Shown here: in pieces, positions 22,119 to 30,853 of the stretch
Layout: every line of letters starts with the position of its first letter
How positions within the stretch are numbered: position 1 is the stretch's first letter
Assembly (NCBI GenBank): GCA_009702045.1
Contig: WLIV01000016.1
Coordinates: 1-64,000 of the forward strand
Direction of reading: 5' to 3'
DNA length: 64,000 nt
From: Actinomycetota bacterium
Lineage (GTDB): Bacteria; Actinomycetota; Acidimicrobiia; Acidimicrobiales; Ilumatobacteraceae
Position numbers and translations under genes: made by a program
Notes under the pieces: generated by a model
Databases searched by the model: none
Told to the model about the DNA's origin: nothing
The model's input: only the letters and a program-made list of their open reading frames with translations

Positions 22119-23333
22119 GTGACCTCCCCAACTTGGCAACGCCCCGGGTACGCCTTCGACCCTGCGGAGGTGCAGTCGCTACCCAACACGGCCTATGCCA
22201 GCCCCGAGGTGTTCGAGCGGGAGATGCAGCGTGCGTTCTCACCTGAGAATGGCCTGAAGTACGTCGGTCACGACATTCTGTTGCCGCTCGGTGGTCACCG
22301 CCGCAGCGACGGCGACGAGCGTCTGGTGCTCACCCGCGATGCGGACGGCGCCGTGCATCTGCTGGCCAACCTGTGCACCCACGCCTGCCGGCCGATCCTG
22401 AGCCATGACGAGCCGATCAACAAGCCGCGCTTGGCGTGCGAGTTCCACGACTGGTCGTTCCGCTCCGACGGTTCGCTGATCGGTGGGGCGAACTTCGACT
22501 TCGGACGCGGCGCCGCAGCCGAGGCACGGCGCGATGCGTTGAAACTTCCCAGCTTCGACTTGCTCAGCTGGCACGGTTTCCACTTCGCCGTCGACCCCGA
22601 TCAGCGCGATTCGTATGCTGCCGACCTGGCTCGTGTCGACTCCGACTTCGCCGAGCGCGACGTGGTCCACTGGCTCGACCTCGATGACTGCGTGTTGCAC
22701 TCGACCCACGACGACCGGTACCACGGCGACTGGAAAGCCTTCCTGGAGGTCTTCGGCGACTGCTACCACGTGCCGCCCTACCACCCCGGCCTGGCCTCGT
22801 TCGTGGACTGCAACTCGATCGAGTGGACGTTCGGCGAGAACTTCCACGCTCAGTTCCTCACGCTCTCCGACGAGCGCGGTACCAAGTCGGCGAAGTATGC
22901 GGAATGGGCCGAGGGCCTCGACACGTACTACGCCTTGCGCGGCGAGACCACACCGCGCATGGGCGTCGGCTGGGTCGGCGTCTACCCCAATCTCATGTTC
23001 GAGGTGTACAACGGGCTGCGCGTGTTGTCCGTGATCGTTCCGCTGGGTTTTGGCGAGTATCTCAACCGCGTGCACTACTGCGTGCCTGCTGACATGGAGA
23101 CGCTCGTTCCCGGCCTGGCGCAATCGATCGTCGACGCGTTCGAGGAAACCGTGCTGGAAGACCACGACCTCGTCGAACGTCGCCATGAAGGCATGGCCAC
23201 GGCGAGGTCACTCGGGCTCACGTTCGACAACTACAGCGCCAACCTCGGCGGGCTGGCGCTGGAAGCCGGTGTGTCGCACTTCCACGACTGGTGGAACCGC
23301 CGTGTCGGGACACCCGAACCGTCGATGAGCTGA
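22119..23333 (+). CDS. Rieske non-heme iron oxygenase, alpha subunit
   Basis: This 404-residue aromatic-ring-hydroxylating-type oxygenase has a Rieske [2Fe-2S] site formed by CTH (near residue 86) and CEFH (near residue 107). The catalytic mononuclear iron site is in EVFGDCYHVPPYH (near residues 210-223), with a carboxylate ligand expected in the C-terminal helix. The fold is complete. Related enzymes hydroxylate aromatics, choline-type amines, sterols or chlorophyll intermediates, so the substrate is open. No reductase or ferredoxin gene is adjacent. It opens the catabolic block. Confidence 0.88.
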   Translation: MTSPTWQRPGYAFDPAEVQSLPNTAYASPEVFEREMQRAFSPENGLKYVGHDILLPLGGHRRSDGDERLVLTRDADGAVHLLANLCTHACRPILSHDEPINKPRLACEFHDWSFRSDGSLIGGANFDFGRGAAAEARRDALKLPSFDLLSWHGFHFAVDPDQRDSYAADLARVDSDFAERDVVHWLDLDDCVLHSTHDDRYHGDWKAFLEVFGDCYHVPPYHPGLASFVDCNSIEWTFGENFHAQFLTLSDERGTKSAKYAEWAEGLDTYYALRGETTPRMGVGWVGVYPNLMFEVYNGLRVLSVIVPLGFGEYLNRVHYCVPADMETLVPGLAQSIVDAFEETVLEDHDLVERRHEGMATARSLGLTFDNYSANLGGLALEAGVSHFHDWWNRRVGTPEPSMS

Positions 23334-23347
23334 CCCATTCTGTAAGG

Positions 23348-23361
23348 TGACAAAAGTGTCA
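23348..23361. promoter_or_regulatory. Palindrome TGACA-AAAG-TGTCA upstream of the thiolase-like gene
   Basis: This is a perfect 5-bp inverted repeat with a 4-bp spacer, 49 bp before the 23411 start and just after the Rieske stop. It has the same layout as 4104-4117. A TetR- or MarR-type operator is plausible but unproven. Confidence 0.4.
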
Positions 23362-23410
23362 AGCGGCGGGGGCCGCCCACGCGGCACACCTTTGGAAGCG
23401 GGGAATGCGA

Positions 23411-24559
23411 ATGAGTGACCAACCACGGAGCGCGATCGTCGGGATCGGCCGCACGGCGTACACGCGCAACTCCGGGCGCACACCGCTGGCGATGGCCGTG
23501 GAGGCCGCTCGCGCCGCCTTCGACGATGCCGGCCTGCCCACCAGTGTGCTCGACGGCGTGACCTGCTTCCACACCATGGACTCGGCCTTCCCGATGGATG
23601 TGGCCCTGGCCCTCGGCACCACCGAGCTGGAGTTCTCGAACGCGATGTACGCGGGCGGCAACTCGGTGGCCGAGGTCGTGCGCACCGCGGCCGCGATGGT
23701 CGACACCGGCATCTGCAAGGCGGTGCTGGTGTACCGCTCGTTGAACGGTCGCTCGGGTGCCCGCTACGGCACGGTGGCCGGGCCGATCGAGGTGCCCGGC
23801 GAGATGCAGTTCTCTGCGCCGCACGGCTACATGCTGCCGCCGCAGTGGATTGCGATGTGGGCCTCGCGGCACCAGGCCGTCTACGGCAGCACCTGCGAAG
23901 ATCTCGGCCAGATCGCGATCACCCAGCGCGGGCACGCAGTGCCCAATGCGCACGCCATCAGCCGCACACCGATCACGATGGACGACTATCTCGCCGGCCG
24001 CTGGGTGAACGAACCGTTCCGAGTGTTCGACTGCGCCTACGAGGTCGACGGTGCCGTGGCACTGCTGATTGTGTCCACCGACCTGCTGCCCGACGTGAAG
24101 TCCGAACCGGTGTGGATGCTCGGCTCGTCGAACAGCCAGAGCGGTGTCGGGTGGGTGCAATGGGACGACCCGACCTCGATGTACTCACGTTCCGCCGGCC
24201 CGAAGATCTGGCAACGCACCGGTCTGAAACCATCCGATATCGACGTCGCGTGCATGTACGACTGCTTCACCTACACGGTGATGGCCACGATGGAGGACTT
24301 TGGGTTCTGCGAGAAGGGTCAGGTCGGTGAGTACTTCGCCAGTGGACGAGCCACCTACGGCGGCGACGTCGTGGTGAACCCCCACGGCGGCCTACTCTCC
24401 GAGGGTTACGTGCACGGCCTCAACCACCACTATGAGGCCGTGCTGCAGCTACGCGGTCAGGCCGGCGTGCGTCAGGTGCCCGACGCCAAGTTGGCGTTGG
24501 TCACTGCTGGCGCCGGCCCCTACGGCGGAGCCAATGTGCTCGGAAAGGACAAGCCGTGA
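23411..24559 (+). CDS. Thiolase-like lipid-transfer protein (Ltp2/SCP-x type), possible aldolase
   Basis: This 382-residue thiolase-fold protein lacks the classical nucleophilic Cys at the first active site; the segment reads MYAGGNSVAEVV. The C-terminal NPHGGLLSEGYVHG and TAGAGPYGGANVLG blocks are kept. Thiolase-like proteins with this loss and a DUF35 partner, such as Ltp2 with the ChsH2 DUF35 domain, act as retro-aldolases on steroid side-chain CoA esters. The next gene is a stand-alone DUF35 protein overlapping by 4 nt, which strongly suggests a complex. An ATG at 23405 is an alternative start. Confidence 0.85.
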   Translation: MSDQPRSAIVGIGRTAYTRNSGRTPLAMAVEAARAAFDDAGLPTSVLDGVTCFHTMDSAFPMDVALALGTTELEFSNAMYAGGNSVAEVVRTAAAMVDTGICKAVLVYRSLNGRSGARYGTVAGPIEVPGEMQFSAPHGYMLPPQWIAMWASRHQAVYGSTCEDLGQIAITQRGHAVPNAHAISRTPITMDDYLAGRWVNEPFRVFDCAYEVDGAVALLIVSTDLLPDVKSEPVWMLGSSNSQSGVGWVQWDDPTSMYSRSAGPKIWQRTGLKPSDIDVACMYDCFTYTVMATMEDFGFCEKGQVGEYFASGRATYGGDVVVNPHGGLLSEGYVHGLNHHYEAVLQLRGQAGVRQVPDAKLALVTAGAGPYGGANVLGKDKP

Positions 24560-24993
24560 GCGACACCCCCGCCGCCAGCGCAGACGACTGGCGCACCATC
24601 CCGCCGCAGCCGCTGCCCGATGTGGATTCCCAGGGCTACTGGGATGCGACAGCCGCCGGGCAGATCGCGATCGCTCGCTGTGCCGAGTGTCGCGCGTGGG
24701 TGCACCCACCCATCGAACGCTGCAGTGCATGTGGCGGCCCACTGGCGTTCGAGCAGATATCGGGCAACGGCGTGGTGAACTCGTTCATCATCATGCACCG
24801 CGCCTCCGTGCCGGGGCAGGGCGACGCACCGCACGCAATCGCGCTCATCGACCTCGACGACGCGCCGGGGGTACGTCTGACAGGACGCGTCACCGGCGAC
24901 CCGTCGCTCGTGCGTGTCGGCGACCGCGTCACCGCCCACCTCATCGACGTGGTCGGCGGCACCTACCGCATCCCGGAGTTCTCGCGCACCTGA
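24556..24993 (+). CDS. DUF35 zinc-ribbon/OB-fold acyl-CoA-binding-type partner
   Basis: This 145-residue protein has an N-terminal rubredoxin-like zinc ribbon (CAEC near residue 40, CSAC near residue 57) and a C-terminal OB fold (VVNSFIIMHR, AIALIDLDDAPGVRLTGRV). DUF35 proteins partner thiolase-like enzymes and help bind CoA substrates. The GTGA overlap with the preceding thiolase-like gene indicates equal, coupled translation. The gene converges on 24999-25781 with a 5-bp gap. Recognition is firm; the partner's reaction is inferred. Confidence 0.9.
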   Translation: MSDTPAASADDWRTIPPQPLPDVDSQGYWDATAAGQIAIARCAECRAWVHPPIERCSACGGPLAFEQISGNGVVNSFIIMHRASVPGQGDAPHAIALIDLDDAPGVRLTGRVTGDPSLVRVGDRVTAHLIDVVGGTYRIPEFSRT

Positions 24994-24998
24994 CCCGC

Positions 24999-25781
24999 TC
25001 AGCCCAGCGGCAGGTACACGAACGTCGACCTGATCGACATCACCGGTTCGCCGTTCACCGTGGCCTCCGTCGCGCTGACTGCAAACTGATTGCGAGCCGT
25101 GTCGAACAACTCCACGACGCGACCGGCCACCACTACCTCTGCCCCGTCAGGGACCGCGCCGTGGACCGTGGTTTCGATACCTGCATGGTGCCAATGCAAT
25201 GGAGATGCGAACTCGACGTTCTCGCGGAAGATCGCGTTGGCGGCGCTCCCCAACCATGCCGGGTGTGCCCAACGGTGGTCGCGCCAGAACGAACCATCGG
25301 CCATGTTCGGGGTCATCTCCAGGTCGCGATCGGCGAGGAACGTGAACCGGATCGGCGTCAGGACCAGACCGTCGAGTGCCTCACGAGTGTTCGGCACCTT
25401 GTGGCCGCGAGTGTGCGTGGGGTCGACGACCGCTGGCACAAGTGTTCCCCGACGACGAGCAGTGCCCGTCGCGTACACCACTCCGTCTACGTCGCTGATC
25501 GCGAACGCCATCTCGTCGGCGGTTATATCAACGTCGATCAGCAGGTCGAGACCGGCCGACAGGTGCGAGCGGAAACGCAGATCGAGTGCACCCTGCGTTG
25601 CCCACTCCTCGCCCCACTCCGCAACGGCGTACCGACTGAGCCAGGTCATGACCGTGACGCCCATGATGTGCTCGCCGTAGTCCTGCGACTCGGTCGAGCC
25701 GACGGGGAACTGACGCATACCGAAGTTCGTACTGGTGAAGTGGTGTTGCACCCGTACAGGATGCCTGATGATGCCCGTCAC
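24999..25781 (-). CDS. Probable double-hotdog acyl-CoA thioesterase or MaoC-like protein
   Basis: The family assignment of this 260-residue protein is tentative. Two similar halves resemble hotdog folds. The first (RVQHHFTSTNFGMRQ, then GVTVMTWLSRYAVAEWG) is followed by GVVYATGTARRRG. The second has ASPLHWHHAGIETTVHG and GRVVELFDTARNQFAVSATEA. Hotdog proteins hydrolyse or hydrate acyl-CoAs, which would suit this locus. The GTG start overlaps the stop of the upstream alpha/beta hydrolase by 4 nt, so the pair is one transcription unit. Confidence 0.6.
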   Translation of the reverse strand: MTGIIRHPVRVQHHFTSTNFGMRQFPVGSTESQDYGEHIMGVTVMTWLSRYAVAEWGEEWATQGALDLRFRSHLSAGLDLLIDVDITADEMAFAISDVDGVVYATGTARRRGTLVPAVVDPTHTRGHKVPNTREALDGLVLTPIRFTFLADRDLEMTPNMADGSFWRDHRWAHPAWLGSAANAIFRENVEFASPLHWHHAGIETTVHGAVPDGAEVVVAGRVVELFDTARNQFAVSATEATVNGEPVMSIRSTFVYLPLG

Positions 25782-27184
25782 GGAAGAGTGGCGGCCGCGG
25801 CCTGGGCCGCCAGCATCGCCTCGGCGACCCCACGCTCCAGCAACACGCCCTGCGCGAAGGCACGCTGCGCGGCGACGTGGTTGGCTGCGATGAACGTCGC
25901 TGCGTCGGGGTACAGACGTCGCAGCGTGGCCTCGTCGAACGGGATGCTGCTGCCGTTGAGGAACGCCGGGCCGACGATCCCGTTGACGCCCGAGTGCGCT
26001 GCCGTGGGGACATCCACTTGCGGCACGCGGATACCACCGAGTGCAATGCCCAGCGCGTCGCGATCGATCGTCGGGCCGACGCTGCCGACGCTGACGCTGA
26101 TCCGCGGCTGCACCGACGGCAGCACCCCTTCGTCCACCCAGCGGTGCAACTGCGCGAGGCAGGCGGCGGCCACTGGGCGCCACGACACTTCGTTCATCGG
26201 CGGCAGATCATTCGGGCCTTCGGGCATCGGCATCATCAGACCGTCGCGCATGATCTTGGCGATGATCGCGCCCATATCGGGCACCGTGGCGTGCGACGTG
26301 CCGGCGACCTCCCAGAAGCGATAGCCGCTGTCGTCGAGCTGACGACTGAACGCATGGGGCAGCGTTTCGCACTCCGAGTTGATCACGAACAACGGGATAC
26401 CGAGATCGCCGCGAAGCAGCGCCGGCTCCGGGTAGCGCTGCTCGACGGTGGAGTCGGGATCCGACATGTTCAGCGTGGCGTCGTCCTCCAGGCTGGACGG
26501 CATCCCGAAGTAGGTGAACAGCAACGCGGCGTCGAAGATGCGTTCCAGCGGTTGCACTGCGTTGAGGTACGTCGCCAGCCGACCGGCCGACTGCGACCCG
26601 CCGGCGGCGACGACGTTGCGCACCTGCAGACCCCGCAGCGGATCGACGCCCGACGACAGGCCAGGACGATCGGCCGTCACCAGCCGTGCCGCCTGGGAGA
26701 AGATGTCGTACGAGTAGCTGTCACCGGGTTGGTGCAGCGAGTCGTAGCGCTCGGGGTCCCACGAGGTGAGTGCCAACGACTGACCGGGGTGACCGTGCAC
26801 ACCGACGTGCTGTGCGGAGATGCCCACGTAGGCGAAACCCTGCTCCCATATCGCGTCGTCCTCCAGCGCCAGGATCTCGAACCCGGCCGAGACGTTCAGC
26901 CAGTCGACGATGACGGTGCCATTGAAGGCCGCCGGGTCGGTGGGCAGCACCACCAACATGCGGGTGGTGAACGCCGCCTCACCAGCACGTGCCGCGCCCC
27001 AGACACCGTCGAAACCCTTGTCGCCCACGTGCTCGTAGCGCACGGCCGTGCCAGCAACGAAGTACTCGTGCTCCTCGTAGCCGTAGCGGGTGAGCGGTTC
27101 GCCGACCTGGCCGAAGGGGTAACCCTTTGTGCCGCCGGCAATCGGGCCGCTGAGCTGCGGCAGCCGTCGCTGGTGTGTGGTCAT
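25778..27184 (-). CDS. Alpha/beta hydrolase domain-containing protein
   Basis: This 468-residue hydrolase resembles the Abhydrolase_10-type family. The nucleophile elbow is AAGGSQSAGRLATYLN near residue 200. An acidic residue near FVINSECETLPHA and the His in VAGTSHATVPD complete a probable triad. There is no clear signal peptide. GGGGGA lies 7 nt before the ATG. It is coupled to the hotdog-like gene downstream. In this setting it may cleave an ester or lactone of the pathway substrate, but no sequence feature names that compound. Confidence 0.8.
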   Translation of the reverse strand: MTTHQRRLPQLSGPIAGGTKGYPFGQVGEPLTRYGYEEHEYFVAGTAVRYEHVGDKGFDGVWGAARAGEAAFTTRMLVVLPTDPAAFNGTVIVDWLNVSAGFEILALEDDAIWEQGFAYVGISAQHVGVHGHPGQSLALTSWDPERYDSLHQPGDSYSYDIFSQAARLVTADRPGLSSGVDPLRGLQVRNVVAAGGSQSAGRLATYLNAVQPLERIFDAALLFTYFGMPSSLEDDATLNMSDPDSTVEQRYPEPALLRGDLGIPLFVINSECETLPHAFSRQLDDSGYRFWEVAGTSHATVPDMGAIIAKIMRDGLMMPMPEGPNDLPPMNEVSWRPVAAACLAQLHRWVDEGVLPSVQPRISVSVGSVGPTIDRDALGIALGGIRVPQVDVPTAAHSGVNGIVGPAFLNGSSIPFDEATLRRLYPDAATFIAANHVAAQRAFAQGVLLERGVAEAMLAAQAAAATLP

Positions 27185-27324
27185 GGCAGTTCCCCCAATG
27201 TCTCGAGCGTTCGGACCAGCCCCCGCTGTGTCCCTCGTTTCAACAGTGTAGAACAGCCCCTGCGGGTGGCAGCCATCAGCCCCGGCGGCTACCCGACACC
27301 ACGTTCCAGCGGGCGGCCCGCCCT

Positions 27325-27374
27325 CTATGTCAGCCACTTGACCGCGGCGCACGGTGGTCAAGCGGCTGACATAG
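27325..27374 (-). terminator. Long hairpin after the amidohydrolase gene
   Basis: An 18-bp stem with one mismatch (27325-27343 with 27356-27374) has a 12-nt loop and begins 18 nt beyond the amidohydrolase stop. Confidence 0.75.
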
Positions 27375-27392
27375 AAACCAAAGCTGGACAGA

Positions 27393-28649
27393 TCAGGCGG
27401 TGTGCGTCGCGGCGTAACGCTCGCGGTAGGCGGCCTTGGTGGTGGTGCGGGTGTCGACGTCGGTGGCCAGTGCACGCAATGCGCTCACCGTGGTCTGCTC
27501 GCGCGTCAGGTGCAGGAAGGGATCCCAGCGGTAGAAACGGCACGCGTTCTCCCACGTGAACTTGTGGATCAGCGCGTCGCTGATGTTGGCGTTGACGAAC
27601 TCCTCCATCAACACCTCCGGCGAGTTCGGCCAGGTGCTGTCCGAGTGCGGGTAATCGCACTCCCACGCCACGGTCTCTTCGCCCATGCGGTCGACGAGGC
27701 GCAGGTTGCTGGGCTCGGTGATGAAGCAGCCGAGGAAGTTCTTGCGCCAGATCTCCGTGGCCGACTGCGAGCCGATATCGAGGTGTGTCCACGACTGGTT
27801 CGTCATGTGGCGGTCCATACGGTCGAGCATGAACGGCACCCAACCGATGCCACCCTCGGAGAGCGCGATCTTCAGTTCGGGGAACTTGCGGAACGTGCCG
27901 CCGGTGACGAGGTCGGTGAAGCACACACCGGACAGCTGCGCGGCGAGCACGATCAGCTGGTCGGGCGGCGCACCCTCGGGGCGGCGCAGCAGGTTGAAGG
28001 CACCACCGATGTGCATCGAGAGCACGATCTGCAGACGCTCGGCAGCCTCGAACACGCTGTCCCAGTGATCGCCGTAGAAGCTGGGCAGTTCGTTGGCGTA
28101 CGGGGTCTCGGGGAACGTCACCGTGGTGCAACCCTTGGCGGCGATGCGCTCGAGTTCCAGCACGCAGGCATCGGTGTCCCACAGCGGCAGCACACCCATC
28201 GGGATGTAGCGGCCCGGGTACGAACCGGCGAGTTCGTCGATCTGCCAGTCGTTGTAGGCGGACACAGCGATGGCCGACAGCTGGCGGTCGGCCTTGCCCG
28301 CCAGCCACGCACCGGCGAAACCGGAGGACGTAGGGAAGTTGATCGAGGCGAGCGTGCCGTTGGCGTTCATGTCGCGAATGCGCTCGTGGATGTCGTAACA
28401 ACCGGGGCGCATGTCGGCATGACCCACCGGGTCGAAGTTCCACTCCTCACGCGGCCATGAGGCGACGGCGCCGAGACCGACAGTGCCCATCACTTCGCCC
28501 TGGAACTTCCAGGTGTCGACGCCGTTCTCGAGGCGCACGAACTGCGGGCCGTCCGCCTTGTACTTCTCCGGCATGTGCTTCTCGAACAGGTCGGGCGGCT
28601 CGATGATGTGGTCATCGATGCTCACCATGATCATGTCGTCGACGTTCAA
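27393..28649 (-). CDS. Amidohydrolase_2 family metal-dependent hydrolase/decarboxylase
   Basis: This 418-residue TIM-barrel enzyme is of the ACMSD-like amidohydrolase group. The N-terminal metal motif is SIDDHIIEPPDLF. Later metal and acid residues lie in LSMHIGG, ALSEGGIGWVPF and WECDYPHSDSTWPN. Members hydrolyse amides or decarboxylate aromatic acids. The start is a TTG at 28649, supported by AAGGAG 6 nt upstream; it reads LNVDDMIMVSIDDH, and downstream ATG codons lack such a site. It is divergent from the DUF2889 gene. Confidence 0.88.
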   Translation of the reverse strand: MNVDDMIMVSIDDHIIEPPDLFEKHMPEKYKADGPQFVRLENGVDTWKFQGEVMGTVGLGAVASWPREEWNFDPVGHADMRPGCYDIHERIRDMNANGTLASINFPTSSGFAGAWLAGKADRQLSAIAVSAYNDWQIDELAGSYPGRYIPMGVLPLWDTDACVLELERIAAKGCTTVTFPETPYANELPSFYGDHWDSVFEAAERLQIVLSMHIGGAFNLLRRPEGAPPDQLIVLAAQLSGVCFTDLVTGGTFRKFPELKIALSEGGIGWVPFMLDRMDRHMTNQSWTHLDIGSQSATEIWRKNFLGCFITEPSNLRLVDRMGEETVAWECDYPHSDSTWPNSPEVLMEEFVNANISDALIHKFTWENACRFYRWDPFLHLTREQTTVSALRALATDVDTRTTTKAAYRERYAATHTA

Positions 28650-28655
28650 CGCGTA

Positions 28656-28661
28656 CTCCTT
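28656..28661 (-). promoter_or_regulatory. Ribosome binding site fixing a TTG start
   Basis: AAGGAG (minus strand) stands 6 nt before TTG 28649-28647, the best Shine-Dalgarno match near the amidohydrolase gene. Confidence 0.7.
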
Positions 28662-28843
28662 CGTAGGTGACCTTCGTGGGTGAATCGTCAGGTGAACTAC
28701 GCCGCCCCAGCGGCAGTGAGCCCCCTGATGGGTGACAGTAATCAGCCATGACTCCCGCGTCCAGCAAAATCTGTCATGAACTGTCGAAATATTGACACGC
28801 GCGAGGCCACCGACCTGCGACGGCGGCCGGTGGTCCGGTCGTG

Positions 28844-28849
28844 TACGCT
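28844..28849 (+). promoter_or_regulatory. -10 box TACGCT before the leader ORF
   Basis: TACGCT lies 9 nt before the ATG of the short leader ORF at 28859, the same layout as other leaderless-type starts in the window. Confidence 0.4.
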
Positions 28850-28858
28850 CCGCCCCGA

Positions 28859-28903
28859 ATGAAAACGCCGTTCTCGGCGTGCGGCAGATGGGCCTTGCGA
28901 TGA
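28859..28903 (+). CDS. Possible 14-residue leader peptide
   Basis: This very short ORF reads MKTPFSACGRWALR. It follows a -10-like box by 9 nt and its TGA overlaps the ATG of the DUF2889 gene (ATGA at 28900-28903). A 6-bp hairpin (28865-28870 with 28875-28880) lies inside it. This may couple translation of the downstream gene, which otherwise has a weak ribosome site. It could equally be chance. Confidence 0.35.
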   Translation: MKTPFSACGRWALR

Positions 28904-29937
28904 CACACGACCACACCACCACCGCCGTCGCGATCGGTGAGCGACCGCTGCATCCGCGCCACGGGCTGCACGCGCCGCGAGCCTCTACCCCTGAGCGGCG
29001 GCCGAACTCGATTCGCCGCACGTACACGATCGACACAGTGCGCCCCGGCGACATCCTCGGCGAGATCGTGCAGACGGCGGTGCTCCGCGACCTACACACC
29101 GCCGCCGACGGCACCACCACGGTGTTGCAGACGGCTGAGGTCCACACCCAGATCGACTTTCAGGCGCACTTCGCCCTGCTGGAGATCACGTCGGATCCGC
29201 CGCGCGAACGGCTACATGAGTTGGTCGGCCGCTCGGTGTCCACCGGCTTTCGGGCCGCGGTGGCCGGCCTACTGCCCGACGATGTGGAGCAGGCCACCGC
29301 GCTCTACTCGTTGCTCGACGACCTTCCCGGTGCGGCGTTGGTCAGCGGCGTGGTGATCGGTGTCGCCGGCCGGATCAGCGATCTCCAACGCAGCGGCCCG
29401 AAATTGCAGATCGAGGGATTGTGCGCCGGCTTCCAGGCAGGCGGCTCGATCATGGTTGAGATCGATGCCGGCCACCATTCACCCACAGTCACCGGGCCGC
29501 AAGCGCCGTCATTGACCAACGACGACCCGCTCGCATGGCACGCGATGCGCTCGATGGGGCCCCACGACGCGCGGCGGTTGCGTCGTCTCGACGTACTGCC
29601 CGGCGCAACACCCGATGCTCCGGTGGAGGTGGAGGTCTACTTCCGCGACAGCCATGTAGATGAGCACGGCAGCGAGCGAGTGGTGCACGAGTACTCCGTC
29701 ACGGCACTCGTCGACCCGGCCAGCCAGACGGTCATCCGCTCATCGGCGGTCGCTCACTCGTTGCCGTGGCTGGAGTGCATCCAGGCCGAGGCCAGCGGCG
29801 ACCGCCTGGCTGGACGCCCGCTCCGCGGCCTCCGTCCCCACGTGCGTGAGGAACTGATCGGCATCACCACGTGCACGCATCTCAACGACACGCTGCGATC
29901 CATCGAGGACGTACGCGCGATCCTGCAGATGTTCTGA
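28900..29937 (+). CDS. DUF2889 domain protein
   Basis: This 345-residue protein has features of the DUF2889 family, often found near aromatic or steroid catabolic genes. The first part has IRRTYTIDTVRPGD, TAEVHTQIDFQ and LLEITSDPPRERLHELVGRSVSTGF. A second beta-rich part has RRLRRLDVLPG and VHEYSVTALVDPAS. The C-terminal half ends with ECIQAEASGDRLAGRPL and ITTCTHLNDTLRSIEDV, the latter resembling the family's conserved C-terminal block. No enzymatic residues are assigned. The ATG at 28900 is used because of the leader-ORF overlap; 28888 is an alternative. It is followed by a SnoaL-like gene. Confidence 0.7.
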   Translation: MTHDHTTTAVAIGERPLHPRHGLHAPRASTPERRPNSIRRTYTIDTVRPGDILGEIVQTAVLRDLHTAADGTTTVLQTAEVHTQIDFQAHFALLEITSDPPRERLHELVGRSVSTGFRAAVAGLLPDDVEQATALYSLLDDLPGAALVSGVVIGVAGRISDLQRSGPKLQIEGLCAGFQAGGSIMVEIDAGHHSPTVTGPQAPSLTNDDPLAWHAMRSMGPHDARRLRRLDVLPGATPDAPVEVEVYFRDSHVDEHGSERVVHEYSVTALVDPASQTVIRSSAVAHSLPWLECIQAEASGDRLAGRPLRGLRPHVREELIGITTCTHLNDTLRSIEDVRAILQMF

Positions 29938-29947
29938 GGAGGACAGC

Positions 29948-30280
29948 ATGGCGACGTGGTACGAGGACTACCTGCACGCATGGAACGAACGCGACGCCGA
30001 GCGAGTGGCGTCGTTCTTCGCCGAGGAGTTCGCCTTCGAGGACGTCGCTCTGGGCCACACGCTTGCCACCCGCGCCGAGATGCGCGCCTCGGCGGTCAGC
30101 ATGTTCGAACAGATGGGCGATATGCGCCTCGGCTACGTGGGCGGACACGAGTTCGGCGATCGCTATTACTACGAGTGGACGATGGAACCGATGGGCGGCC
30201 GCGGTGTCTCCGTCGGTCAACGGCGTGACGGCCTGGTGATCCACAACCGCGACTACTGGTGCATGCCCACGGCGCAGTGA
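29948..30280 (+). CDS. SnoaL-like/NTF2-fold protein
   Basis: This 110-residue single-domain protein has the NTF2-like pattern: an N-terminal helix with YEDYLHAWNERDAERVASFF, then FAFEDVALG, and later beta strands YYYEWTMEP and GLVIHNRDYW. The family includes polyketide cyclases, ketosteroid isomerases and dehydratases. The catalytic Asp of SnoaL is not certain here. GAGGAGG lies just before the ATG and overlaps the DUF2889 stop region, so the two genes form one operon. Confidence 0.75.
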   Translation: MATWYEDYLHAWNERDAERVASFFAEEFAFEDVALGHTLATRAEMRASAVSMFEQMGDMRLGYVGGHEFGDRYYYEWTMEPMGGRGVSVGQRRDGLVIHNRDYWCMPTAQ

Positions 30281-30308
30281 ACCCGACTGCCTCCCGGCGC
30301 GCTGGACG

Positions 30309-30782
30309 TCAGCCGGCGGCGGCAGCTTCGATCATTTCAATGGCCTGCTCCACCCGCCGGGCATGCATGACCTCTTCGCGACCGTTCTGACGTAACAGAC
30401 GGGCGATTTCCTCGTTCGGCTCGTTGTCCGCATAGGCCTGGTACATCGCCCCGCCATCGTGTTCGCCCTTGGCGACGCGAAGCAGGAACTTGGCACCGAT
30501 CGTCTCCGGCAACTCGAGTTCGTTACCGGTTCCGCGCTGCTCGGGCTGATACGGAGCACCCGTCCTGAGCGCGATCACCTCGATCAACCGCTCGCCGTGA
30601 ACGGCCTCTTCGCGCCCGTTCCGGCGGACCAACTCCGCCGCCTCTGCGTGGGCGATGCGATCGGCGATGGTGTTGTACAGCTGCTCGCCGTCGAACTCGA
30701 GGTGCATCAGCGAAACCAAGCCAGCGAGGTCGAGTGCCTCACCGGTCGCTGCTGCCGTGTAGGGGGAGTCGTTCGCAGTCAT
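30309..30782 (-). CDS. Ferritin-like diiron protein, rubrerythrin-type without rubredoxin domain
   Basis: This 157-residue four-helix protein has Glu/His pairs typical of a diiron bundle: LMHLEFDGEQLYN, GREEAVHGERL, AKGEHDGGAMY and GREEVMHARRVEQ. The two GREE...H segments are internally similar, showing an old duplication. No rubredoxin cysteines occur. Such proteins reduce peroxide or store iron. It sits as a single convergent gene inside the catabolic block. Confidence 0.75.
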   Translation of the reverse strand: MTANDSPYTAAATGEALDLAGLVSLMHLEFDGEQLYNTIADRIAHAEAAELVRRNGREEAVHGERLIEVIALRTGAPYQPEQRGTGNELELPETIGAKFLLRVAKGEHDGGAMYQAYADNEPNEEIARLLRQNGREEVMHARRVEQAIEMIEAAAAG

Positions 30783-30840
30783 CTGGGCACGTTAACGCCG
30801 AGGGCACCGACTGCCCGACCCGGCCAGCCCCGCACGCCGT

Positions 30841-30846
30841 TAGCGT
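30841..30846 (+). promoter_or_regulatory. -10 box TAGCGT, leaderless start of the LLM gene
   Basis: TAGCGT ends 7 nt before the GTG at 30854, with no Shine-Dalgarno sequence. Confidence 0.5.
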
Positions 30847-30853
30847 GCCGCCC

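Noticed and set aside
24432-27559. Two long plus-strand frames across the hotdog-like and hydrolase genes
   Set aside because: Their products are Arg/His-rich and antisense to genes with clear motifs, so they are shadow frames.
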